64,000 nucleotides of DNA from Euborellia annulipes (lineage: Eukaryota > Arthropoda > Insecta > Dermaptera > Anisolabididae). This document shows positions 11,706 to 25,300 of this stretch, piece after piece (position 1 is the stretch's first letter; each line of letters starts with the position of its first letter). A program made the position numbers and the translations under genes. Below the pieces are notes generated by a model. The model did no database searches. It saw only the letters and a list, made by a program, of their open reading frames with translations, and had not been told where the DNA came from. The DNA lies in the NCBI GenBank assembly GCA_023213315.1, contig JAKCPI010025700.1, positions 186,001 through 250,000 on the forward strand. Reading direction: 5' to 3'.

Positions 11706-12207
11706 GTAAGACAAGAAGAGCATGTGTATGGCCCCTTTCCTTTTCAATTTTTCTCTGAGCAATTTTATTTTTAATAAAATTGCTGAGATATTAATTTTCT
11801 TTTTTTTTTTTTTTTTTAAATTAATTATTATTGCCTGCTTTCATAATAAACTTTAGCTAATTTATTTTTGATTTTCATTTGGTCTTAAGTAGTCAAAAGA
11901 CCACGTTAAGGTTCCAATCAGATAAACATTTAAACCATATTTTAATTCAAGATCATAATAGAACCCTTGTGTATTTGATAGCGAGGTCTTTCCACATCTT
12001 GAGAACCCAACCCAATTTCAACTAAAGAATAAATTCATATTAGAGCCCTAATGTAATGTTTCCACTTCAAAGGAATTCAAACAGTTTCAAATGTTGATTA
12101 TAAAACTAAAAATAAGTCAACAAAAATTTGTTTATTAATAATAAGAACTGTGAAATCCAAAATCTTTATAATTTCCTGATGAGAGATTCTTTATTTTTTT
12201 GCTTTCT

Positions 12208-12262
<55 letters not shown>

Positions 12263-15200
12263 AAGATAAGCTTTCTCGGGTTAAGTCGGTGGGGTGCTGA
12301 GATTTACTCGACGTTTCGGCTCTCCTTTTGGAGCCATTTTCAAGAGAAGGAAGTTAGGAGGTAATGGTGGAGGGGGGTTGTTTACGGGGTCGCAGTCTTC
12401 CTGGTCCCCAGGTCAATTTGGTGGATGACTCAGAGGCGTGGATTGGTCTCTGAGAGCTGGAGGAAGGTTGGGTGTGTGTAATTGTGTTCGGTTTAGATTG
12501 ACTACGGGGCCTCAATCTGCCTACTCCCCAAGTCCCCTTTACTCTTCTCCTTTTTTTTTTTTTTTTCTTCTGGGTGTTTTTTTTTTTTCCAAAAAAAAAA
12601 AAAAAAAAAAAAAAGTCGGTGTGTTGGTGGATGCCTCAGAGGTTTGGGTTTGTCTCTGAGAAATGGACAGTGGTTGGTTGTGTGTAGTCGGGTTTGTTTC
12701 TCAGAGACAAACCCAAACCTCTGAGACATCTACCAAACACACCACCAACACCTCGACTTGGGGAGTAGGCAGATTGAGGACCCGTAGTCAACCCAAACAG
12801 AACACAGACACAATTACAGAAACCAATCCACGCCTCTAACCAAAATATGGGGAAAAAGCGTAAACAACCCTCCTCCATTATTACCCCCTAACCCCCCTTC
12901 TCTCTTGAAAATGGCTCCAAAAGCAGAGCCGAAACGTCAAGTAAATCTCAACATCCCACTCTACTTAACCCGAGAAAACTTATCTTCGCATATATATATA
13001 TACTTTGTTTTTAAATAATTATTAGTAATTACTGTGGGGAGATTTAAAATATGCAGACATAGCTAAAATAAGAAGATACATTAAACAATTTTATCTTGAA
13101 GACTTCCAGGCACTTATATAATATGTATGCCAGTACATATCATTTGATATAAAATATGAAGAAAACGAAGACCAAAATCTTCGAGATTATAAAGCATATA
13201 ACATCTTCTTATTTTGGCTCTCTAACTTTTTTTATTTGTGAAATTATTCATTAATTTTTAATTTATATTACAGAACCCGAAGCCTAAAAAAAGAGCAAAA
13301 GAATCTTTTGAAGAAGTTCCTTTATATACAGCAATGATGACCTATCTTGGTTTTTATTTACTTATGTTTTTGGGTTACATTAATCAAATTTTCTTCCCTC
13401 CAAAACTAGTAAAGGAACAACATCGAGAGGTATATATTTGAAATTAATTTTCAACTAAAATAATATACTTTTTTTTATCCTATTATCAATATAATTTTGT
13501 AGTCCTAAACTTTATGTATATATTTTTTTCTTTGTAGGGTTATGTTCCACTCTATGATGCCTTCGAAAGTTTTTATCTAAGATATGTTTATAGAAGAGTT
13601 AGGGATTGCTGGAATAAACCAATTTGCAGTGTGCCTGGTGCTGAAGTTGTTTTGAAAGATAGAGTTACAAACGACTATGGATGGACGTTCGAGTAATTAT
13701 TATTTATTAAAAAAAAATAAATATATCATAAGTTCAATAAGAAATTTTAAGATGTTTATTGATAATACTTCAAAAAGATTCTTAAAAATTATGGTTATAT
13801 ATATATATATTTAAAATAAAGAAACTCGACTTTATGGGAAAGTTTCTTATTGAACAGATTTATAATTAATATTAAATATATATATATTTTTTCATTTTTT
13901 TAGGTACACCGGAACTGAGACCAAATGTCTTAATTTAGGCTCTTATAATTATTTGGGTTTCGCTCAAGAAAAAGGTCCATGTGCAGACGCAGCTAGTTTA
14001 GCTATTCGTAAATACGGAGTTGCTACTTGCAGTACCAACCAAGAAATTGGTGAAAACTCAATTTTTTTTATTTTTTTTATTTTCCTATAAATAAGATGAC
14101 GGACATTTAAATTGTAGGCCGTCTCTTTTTTTTTTAATTTTTTATTTTTAAATATATATTATAATATAGTGAAAAAACTTTTATTACAACACTCGAACTT
14201 TTTTAAGATTATTATTAGGGGAATTTTTAATTATAGATCACATTTTGTATTAATTATTTATTAAAAATATAAAAATACAACGTTTCAACTGCTTATTCTG
14301 CAGTCGTTATCAAGTACTGTGCACTTGCTCCGTCCGACTATATATAAAAAGGCACATACGGACATGACACTTGAGCCGGAGCAAGTGCACAATACTTGAT
14401 AACGGCTGCAGAATAAGCAGTCGAAATGTTGTACAGTATTTATATTTTTAATAAATAATTAATACAAAATGTCGTCTATAATTAAAAATTCCCCAAATAA
14501 TAATAATTCAATCCACAAAAGATTGTTGTACTTCGGACATGACTAAAGTTTTTTTTTTTTTTTTTTCATTTGACGATTATTTTCAGGTATTCATCCTTTG
14601 GTTGTCAGACTTGAAAAGTTAACCGCACAATTTTTGGGAGTGGAAGATGCCCTCGTTTGTGGGATGGGTTTCGCAACAAATGCCCTCAATCTGCCCACAT
14701 TAATTAGCCCTGGATGTTTGGTGATCTCAGATGAGAAGAATCATGCATCATTGATCCTTGGTCTTCGACTTTCAGGGGCAACAATTAAAGTTTTCCGGCA
14801 TAATAGTAAGTTTATTTATTTTAAAATATTATTTATTGACTTTTGGTTAACTAAATCAATATATATACAAACTATTGCAGTTCCAATTTTTTTTTATTGA
14901 ATTTCTCTAAACATATATATATATGTGTGTGTTTTAAAGGTTGTAAGAATATATATATATATGTATATGTCTTTAATTAAAAACTTTATTTTTAGATGTT
15001 AAATCTTTGGAAAAAATTCTTAAGGAAGCCATTATTTATGGACATCCAAGAACACGACGGCCTTGGAAAAAAATATTGATTGTTGTAGAAGGAGTTTTCA
15101 GTATGGAAGGTTCTGTTGTACATTTACCGGAGATTATTGAACTTAAAAAGAAATACAAGGTACCAAATAAAGATTACATGAAACAGTAGTTAATAAAATT

Positions 15201-16340
15201 CGAAAACTCTAATCACAGTCTTTCAAGCTGCAGAGATTAGACTAGTAAAGATTTTATTTAACTTGATGAATATGGCTAATTTGTAAAACAAATACAAATT
15301 ATTTCAATTTTTTTTTGTTTCATTTTCAGGCATATTTATATCTCGATGAAGCTCACAGTATCGGAGCAATGGGACCTAACGGACGAGGGGTTGTCGACTA
15401 TTATGGCTGTGATCCTAAAGATATCGATATTCTAATGGGTACTTTTACCAAAAGCTTTGGATCTGCAGGAGGTTACATCGCGGGCTCTAAAGTAAATTTA
15501 TTAATCAGAAAAACATGAATTCACAATATCAGTTCATTCCAAATAAAATATCGCATTCTAAATTCCAAAATTATATTGAAATTATTTATTGTTAAAAATT
15601 TTAGGGCCGGTTTTTTGATATTTGGGTAGCTAGTTGACCTATGGTTAATGTGTAATGCAGAAACCCACTTCCAGGGAATAAACTCTCTTCATTATTAACC
15701 CTGCCATATATCCTAAAAATGTAATCCTGACTGACATAAAATGAATAATAACAAAAAAAAGGGATAGATTGAAGATATTTCTGTTATTTTTATACTTGAA
15801 GTTAAGATGCTGGTGCCAGTCTTGTGTTTCTAATATCACCCCTTTGGTAAATCTTACACAGAACTTTTGGCATTTAACAGAGATCTTGGCTAAAAATTCA
15901 ACATATATACATATATATATACTCGAAGTCTGGGTTATGCAAATTGAAAGCTAAATGCTACCTCTGATGCAAGCGATCCTAACCTTTAACATTTTGTAAA
16001 ATATATCACATCTCATCATTTTATTGTTAAAAGAAGTTGAATCAAAATAAAAATATCAAATATATATACTTCTTTTTTAAACAAAATGATGAGATATCAT
16101 ATATTTTACTATAAGAATAAAAATGAAGAGGGTTTCTGCACTGCAAAAAAAAGCCATTTAACAGAGTCCACTAACTACCTAAACATCAAAAAAACCGTCC
16201 CTTAGATGTATTATTTTAATAAAATTATCTTTAACTTAATATGAAAATTAGAAAATACTATAATTAACAATGTATTATATACCAAATGTGCTTATTTCCA
16301 TTCGTATATTTCTTTTGAAATGAACTAATTAAATTGTATA

Positions 16341-16376
<36 letters not shown>

Positions 16377-19300
16377 ATTGATTAATTTTTATTTTATCTT
16401 GTTATAACTTCAAAAAGTATATTTTTATAGGAACTTTTTCAAAATCGAACAGTGATAGATAGATAGATTGTTGTTTTTTTTTACAAACAGATGATTACAA
16501 AAAATTGAAGTGAGAGTTTAGAGCAATGTTTCCCAACCGGTGTGCCTTGGCACCCAAGGGTGCCGCGAGATATTGAAATAAACGAAAAAAAAATACCCTA
16601 TACTTAAGGTTAAAGTATTATAAGTACTTGAAATGAAATAAGTCAAATTATTTACTCTGAGGATAATGGTCGATTCAGTTATACGAGTATCCGACATATT
16701 AAACTTAATTTTTTTTTTTTTTTTAAATTCAAGGAAAGGTGCCCCTAGTGTTTAATGTAATTCCCAAAGGCGCCGTGAACTTCAAAAGTTTGGGAAACTC
16801 ACGGGAGTTGTGAAACAAAATTATATATACAAACTTTTAAAAGATTATTTTATGACAATAAGAGGATAAAGGAGCAAGCAGCCAGGTAGTTAGTCTCCAC
16901 AAAATGAAACTCTGTTAAATGAAATATAACCATCAACAGTCCATATATCGAGAGTGTGAGCTCAAATGACAAAGCATTGAGTTTCCTCAACAGAGAGTTT
17001 CATTTCGTGGAGACTAACTAATACAAGTAGCTTATCATAACTCTCTTTAGAGGCGATAAAAAAAGGAAGCTTGACAAAAATCCCAATACCAAGACAAGAT
17101 ACACAAACGAATCCTGGCGTATATATTTTCCATTAAAGACTGAGTCCGATCTTATATAATTTGTTATAAAACCCTCAATCAAGAGGCGTTGGGGGAGAAA
17201 ATAATATAAGAGATAATTGTCTTATAATTTTTGTCTTGTGTTATAAATTTGTCTTATAACTTCAATCCAAAGATGCATAAACGAAACTTAGCACATTTTA
17301 TTCTCTTTTAAAGACAAAATCTTCTTTATTTTAACACATGGTTGTATGTTTTTTGTTGGTGGGCCAAGCGCCTGACTAAATCTTGTGTCAATATATACCG
17401 GTAGATTATAGACAGGTCTATTGTCTAAGCAAAAACTTTTAACATCTGAAATCAGCATTTTAACACCTCCTTACCACAAATTGCTATTCTGTAAGCAAAA
17501 ACTTAAACGCCAAAGGGTTAAAATTTAGTCAATAATGTTAAAAATTAATGTCATGTCCAGGGGTGCCTTAAATATTTTAACAACGTATTTAGTGCATAAA
17601 AATGGCGTCTTTGTTTAGATAATAGCATTGTTTAACGCTGGTGTGTCAGATAGGCCTACTAGATAGAAAATAACAAATCAAGTTAGTAATGCGCATCGAG
17701 GGGTGTAAAAACACGAACAAGCAGAAAACAAAGCTCCTGATAGGGCCACAAATTACGTAACGCGTTAGGGGGGTCTCTAGACAAAACGTTGCTAATTGTG
17801 ACATGGGGGACCCGGGGGTAAAACAAGTTTCGACAAATTTTAAATAAAATTTAAAGCTAATAGCTTATCTACAACTTTATTTTTTAATTAAATCCTTTTT
17901 GTTTTGTCATTAAATTTACTTACCACTTATTTTGTTTTTAAAAATTTATTTGATATTTTGAGTCATTGTTCTTTGTAGATTCTTACTTTTAAAGAAGACT
18001 TCACTGGAATTCATCTAATTGTTGACTCGAAGATAAAGCCCCAAATTGTGGATGAGAAGTGAATAAATAGTCTAAAACAGAATAATAAATATCGTTATAT
18101 TAACTTTGAAGAATCTGGGCATTCAATTATAGCCATCACATTTAAATATTATATGGTTCATTAACTAGAAAAGTCACAAAATTTATTATATATATATAAT
18201 TATTAAGTAAAAAACCCTTATTTTTGATAAATACGATTTTAAATTAAAAAATTCTACATATGAATAGTTTCTTGTTAAAATTTTTGAATTGTGATTGTTT
18301 TCTTTAAATGAACGATATATTATTATATATATATATTCTATCATAAATAGTGAGGTAGTCCACCTGCCCGCCCTCTCCTCCCCATCTTCCAAACAAAAAT
18401 CCTGGCTACATATATTGACAATGTCTTACAACGGTTGGCGTGAAGAAATACTAAATAGTAATTTAAACATTTTCAATCAAAAATATATTTCATTGCTTAA
18501 AAATTTGCTATTCTTTAGTATTAAAGTATTTATTCATACTTTTTGTGTTTCTTTTGATATTAATGGACTATACTTTTTTTAGCAATTAATTGACTATTTA
18601 CGCGTAAATAGTCATGCTACATGCTATGCATCTTCGATGTCACCACCTGTGGCTCAACAAATCATCACTGCTATGGAAATTATTATGGGCCTAGACGGAA
18701 CTAATGAAGGTTTTTATACAATATTTATTTAATCACAAAATTAGTTGCATCACGGCCTCCATTTACATCTTGAGCCAAATTGGATGGACAGCCAGTGAGC
18801 ATGCATTGAAAACAACAATATAACAAGAGTACATGGTTATAATTTCACATTCACATATCATTTTTTACTTTCTCTTTCCTATATATGTAATATATAGAGA
18901 AAGTATTGAATTCATGTCAAAAATTCGATGTCGAGATTTGATGAATATACACGTTTTGAGGTCCACTGAGTACAAAAAAGTGGTTTTTGCAACATGGTCT
19001 GTCTGTGTGTCTGTGAGCAAAATATCTCAAGAACGAAAAGAGCTAGGAGGTTGAAATTTAAGATTCAAATTAGGTACCCCCCTGGCACGTAACACAGAGC
19101 TTTTGAACAAAATTGGCCAAAGAGTACTAATACTTTACTTATGCACTTTTTCCAGTTTTTTTCGTTTTTCTCGAAATTCGCTCTAATGATTTTGATTAAA
19201 ATTCATAAATCAATTATTTTTTAGATGGTCTTTAAAATGTATATTCTCATTTTGCCATTGAAATCTTTTGAAGCACACTTTACTCTTGAATTTCATAGGA

Positions 19301-22300
19301 AAGATAGGAGAATAGTTGCCATGGTAACAGAATATAATTATTTTCCCATGTTTATAAATTTTAAATCATGAATTAGAATGTACAGTGAGGGACAATATTA
19401 AGTTCTACCCATGCGTTTTTATCTTGTGATTATTTCATTGTTTTTAAAAAAAATATTATATATTTTTTAATCGAAACTTTCATCGTTCAAACCTAGAAAA
19501 TTTCTAATAAACATTTTCATTTTCTTTTATATAAACAATGAAATAAGCACAAGTATAAAACGCATGGGTGGGACTTAATATTGTCCCTCACTGTACAGTG
19601 AGCGCCAAAATTCAGTCCCACCCATGCGTTTTCTACTTGTGATTATTTCATTGTTTTTAAAAAAATATTATATATTTTTTAATGAAAACTTAGAAAATTT
19701 TTTTTACTACAAGTCAACTCTTTCTGACTACCACAAGTAACTTCAAGTAAAATTTTTAATTAGGCCTAAATAAAATCTAAACATTTTTCTTTAATAAAGT
19801 TTCGTTGGAAAAGAGGAAAAAAATTACGCCAAAATTAAGTCCCATTCTTGCGTTTTCTACTTATGATTATTTCATTGTTTTTATAAAAGGAAATGAAAAT
19901 GTTTATTGGAAATTTTTTAGGTTTGAACCATCTAAGTTTCCATTAAAAAATATATAATATTTTTTTAAAAACAATGAAATAATCACAAGTATAAAACGCA
20001 TGGGTGGGACTTAATATTGTCCCTCACTGTACAGTGAGCGCCAAAATTCAGTCCCACCCATGCGTTTTCTACTTGTGATTATTTCATTGTTTTTAAAAAA
20101 ATATTATATATTTTTTAATGGAAACTTAGATGGTTCAAACCTAAAAAATTTCCAATAAACATTTTCATTTCCTTTTATAAAAACAATGAAATAATCATAA
20201 GTAGAAAACGCAAGAATGGGACTTAATTTTGGCGTAATTTTTTTTCCTCTTTTCCAACGAATCTTTATTAAAGAAAAATGTTTAGATTTTATTTAGGCCT
20301 AATTAAAAATTTTACTTGAAGTTACTTGTGGTAGTCAGAAAGAGTTGACTTGTAGTAAAAAAAAATTTTGTTTTTTCCTATTAATCAGATCTTTATTATA
20401 AAAGGACGACTGACAATGGACAATTTTTTCATCAGTTTCGACCTCTAAGGCGTAATCCTCAGGTCTACAAAGTAAAAGCACAAATATATATATATATTTA
20501 TTAATTAAAATTAATTATATTAATTAAAAAAATAACAATAGCTGTTAATACAATTATGTAATGAAAAGTGTTAAAAATAATTTTGCAAAAAATAATGTCT
20601 TAAACAAGTGTTGTAATGTTTTTACTTTGTAGACCTGAGGATGATCCCTTAGAGGTCGAAACTGATGAAAAAATTGCACATTGTCAGTTGTCCTTTTGTA
20701 ATAAAGATCTGATTAATAGGAAAAAACAAATTTTTTTTTTTACTACAAGTCAACTCCATCTGACTACCACAAGTAACTTCAAGTAACATTATTTCCTGTG
20801 GCTATTTCTACTTAATTTAGATTCTATGTCGCAAAATTTGCCATGTTAAATACAATCACTATATTGTTATCTTAACACATAGGTTGTTATTTGAAAATCA
20901 CTACATATTTCAAATAAACTCTTGATTGTTAGATAATACTATTTTATTTAATTTTTAGGCAAGAAAAGAATACATCAGCTTCTATGCAACACCAGATATT
21001 TTAGACAGAGACTCAATAAAATTGGAGTTATCATTTATGGAAATGAGGATTCTCCTGTTGTCCCCTTGCTCGTCTATATGTTTTCAAAAATAGGGTGAGT
21101 TGATAAATAAGCTATATATAAACATAATACTTATATAATCAAGATAATTTGTTTTAATTCATTCTTTATTTATACAGTAAGTTGTTAAAATACATAGGGA
21201 CAGTATGAGTTTACTATTTAAGCTTGCTACTGTAGCTTAAAATCATTTTCTGTATAGGTATATATATATATATATATATATATACCTATACAGAGTGTGT
21301 GGCCAAAATCCGGACAAAAAAAAATGATTTATGGAAAAGTTGTTTATTACAGTCAATATTAAAGTTGCAAAAAAATGCTTTCGTATCCCACTAAGGTGAT
21401 CCTTTTTGAGACTTCTTATTCAATATAGCTGCCATGCGCCTCTATCACACTCTCAATCCTGGCTCTAAAGCGCGAGCATGCCGTCTTCAAATGTACTCGG
21501 TCCATGGGCGAAAACGCAGCCTTGTTCGCAGCCTGGAGGGAGGCGATGTTGAGGTGCCTGAACTTGTTGGTTTGTGTCTCGGAAAGGCTCCACACGTGCA
21601 AGTCAAAAGGGTTCAGGTTGGGACTTTAGAAGGCCAAAAATATCCACGCTTTCAGGGATCAAATGACTTGTATGAGCAGGTGCATCGTCTTGTTGGAAGA
21701 TTTACAGTCATACTCTCCATCCACTGATGCATCTTGGGTACTCGAAGAATCTTAAAATCTCGGTCAGCGTTCTTCCAGCGCTAAGACTTTCTATTTACGC
21801 CGTTCTTCTGTTACATTCCAAGCCTGACTTGACAAACTTGGCCATTTTGATATTATTAAAGTCGTACTGACGTATCTAGTGTAGTCTTAGCGCCAATTAG
21901 CGCCTACCCCTGATTTCTAATATACTGAGAAATTCAAATTCAATTTTGCCCGGTCAAAATCCGAGCATCCTGTATATAACCATGGCGTCCAGAGGTTGCT
22001 GGATTTTTAGATGTCAATCTGTATATATATTGATATAGGCTATTATTAGTTTGATGCAAAATAAATGTAGATTTTTGTTTTCTTAATATTTAACCCAAAT
22101 GTATACTAATGTTATGATTGAAATGTTTGTTATCGTAACGGATGTTATTTTTTTGATGTTGTTGATTATTATGATTTTTTTGATGAATAAACTGTTTTTC
22201 CCTGTCTTCAACTAATTCGTTTTTTTAAATTGATTAAACGTAACAAATTGGTGGCAGCGGTGATTTAAAATGCCTAGAAGAAATAGACAGTCAAGAACAG

Positions 22301-25300
22301 GAATAAGGAATGATAGCGAGGATAGAGAAATGGATGAAACAGAAAGGCCTAGGGAAAAATCGCATCCGACAAAGCCTGTTGTTCATCCTCGATGTTTTGA
22401 TGGAAGTACGCCTTTTGAGGATTGGCTCGCTCATTTTGAAGTTGTTTCAAAGGTAAACGCCTGGGATGATGCTAGTAAATCTTTATTTTTGCCAGTTTAT
22501 TTGACGGGGGATGCGGCAAAAAAATATAATATGATTAAAGGACCATTTAAAGACTTCAAAGATTTATGTGATTTATTATCACAAAATCTTTATCCCAAAG
22601 AATTAATAGAATTGAATAAAATTGCATTTGAAGCTAAAATAAGAGAACCAGGAGAAAATTTGTATAAATTAGGGCAAGATATTCGGGTTATGGCTCGAAG
22701 AGCCTATCCTAGCGACTCCGATGATTTCATTGATCGTATAAGTAAAGAACAATTTATTAAATCTTTGGGTAATTGTCAACTTCGATTTTTAGTGAAAATG
22801 GCAAAACCAGAGAATCTCGAAGATTCTATTAGACAATCTTTAGAGATTGAAGCTTTAATAAAAGCTGAGACGTTGGGTGCTAAATCGAAGGGCGTGTTTT
22901 CTTTAAATGAAAATGAAAATAAGGATGAAAAAAAAGTTGATTCGGAGAATATTTTACCCTTAATTAATCAAAATATGAAATTAATGGAATCTAGTTTGAA
23001 TGTAATGAAGGAAGTGGCTGAAAGTCTGAAAGAGTTAAGGAGAGATCGCTCTTCATTAACCTGTTGGTTTTGTAATCAAAGGGGCCATGTGAAATCTAAT
23101 TGTTTGAAATTTAAGCAACAGGAAAACAAGTAAGGGCCAACACTGCTTGTCCCCAAGTGTTGACCCCTTTGTTTTCGGGGGCTTCAAAGAATAATTTTTT
23201 TAATAGTATTTATATGAAGGCAATAATACACAATAAAGTTATATTTATGTTAATAGATAGCGGCTCGCCATTTTCATTATTAAGAGAGGATATTTGGAAG
23301 GATTTGGAAGGAAACTGTTCAATAGTTTCATCGACTAAAGAATTGATAAGCGCTACTGGTAATTCGATTGGTGTTGTTGGTGAGTCTAAAATAGATTTTG
23401 AAATTGGTAAAAGAAATTATTCGCACACCTTTATCATCACGAGTGAGTTAACGCAGAATTGTATTATTGGAATAGATTTTCTTTTAAAATATAATTGTAT
23501 GTTGAATTTCTCCTCTGGGAAATTAACAATTGGAGACGAGGAGGTTCCATTCTTAACAAATGAATTAGACCAAAATTTAATATTTAATGTTATTATTTCA
23601 GAGAAAACTGTAATCCCTGAAAATCATGAAGTTATTTTAATGTGCAGCTTGGACTGCGAGGATAACATGGACCAAGATGGAATTTTCGAGCCATTGCCGT
23701 CTTTTATTGAAAAGCATAATGTTATTCCGGCTAGAATTTTAGCAGAACCGAAGAAAGGCAAGATACCTATTAGAATTATTAATACATCTGGAACGAAAAC
23801 TTTATTCCCTGGGACACGGGTAGGTTCCTTTGAAGTAGGGCTGATTTCGGAAGACCTCTTACCGGACCAGGAGGAAGAAAATAAAAGTGTATTTAATTTG
23901 TTTAATTTTGAAGGGACCAAACTATCACGTGATCAAATTGAGCAAATAAAATCGTTGTTAAATGAATTTTCAGATATATGTTCGAGGGGTTCGCATGACC
24001 TGGGAAAAACTCATCTAACATATCATAATATTGATACGGGTGCCGCTTCCCCTATCAAGCATCATCCCAGGAGGATCGCTTATCATAAGAAACAAGAGGT
24101 GAGGAAGATTGTTGGCGATCTTTTGGATCAAGGTATTATTCAAGAGTCTAATTCACCTTGGAGTTCCCCAATAGTTTTGGTTAAAAAAAAAGATGGCTCT
24201 ACTAGATTTTGTATAGATTATCGTACCCTCAATAATGTCACCATAAAAGATTCATATCCTTTACCGAGAATAGACGATCTTTTTGATGCTCTTGCTGAGG
24301 CTAAGTTATTCTCGACATTGGACATGGTAAGTGGGTACTGGCAAATTGAAGTAGACCCTAAGGATAGAGTGAAAACAGCTTTTACAACGGGCGATGGTCT
24401 TTATGAATTTCGAGTTATGCCTTTTGGACTTTGTAATGCTCCGGCCACTTACCAAAGACTAATGGATATGGTATTAAAGGGTTTGAAGTGGGAGACCACA
24501 TTAGTATATTTAGATGACGTTATAATATTTTCCTCAGATTTTGAAGAACATTTAAAAAGATTGAAGGAGGTTTTTCTTCGACTCCGAAAAGCTGGGTTGA
24601 AGGTAAAACCAAGTAAATGCTCTTTATTCAGAGATAGAGTTGTTTATTTGGGACATATAATTTCTTCTGAGGGAATCTCCACCGATCCTGATAAATGTCA
24701 AGTTATTAAAGATTGGCCACAACCCTTGAATATTAATCAACTAAGAAGTTTTCTTGGCTTCGTCTCCTATTATAGGAGATTCATTAAAGATCTTGCAAAG
24801 ATTTCTGCCCCTCTATATAAACTTTGTGAAAAAAATAAATCTTTTATTTGGGATGAGTTTTGCGAAGAATCTTTTAAAAAATTGAAAATTATCCTTTCAT
24901 CACCACCGATTTTGGCTCATCCTAGGAGAGAGGGAATCTTTATTTTAGATACGGATGCAAGTGACTTTGCGATAGGAGGAGTATTGAGCCAGATTCAAGA
25001 AGGGGAAGAAAAAGTTGTTCATTTTGGAAGTAAAATCCTTTCGAAAGCTGAACGGAGATATTCAGTAACGCGAAAAGAATTATTAGCTGTCATTACATTT
25101 ATAAAGAAATTTAAATATTATTTGGGTGATGAAAAGTTCATGGTTCGAACTGATCATAGCGCTTTGCAGTGGCTTTATAATTTTAAAGACCCAGAAGGTC
25201 AAGTTGCTAGATGGCTTGAAATGTTGGCTTCATTTAATTTTGAAGTCATTCATCGTGCAGGCAAATTACATATGAATGCTGATTCATTATCGCGCTTACC

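Noticed and set aside
12438..12878. Three overlapping frames on both strands with similar peptides
   Set aside because: Mirror products of the palindrome in SPTLC2 intron 1.
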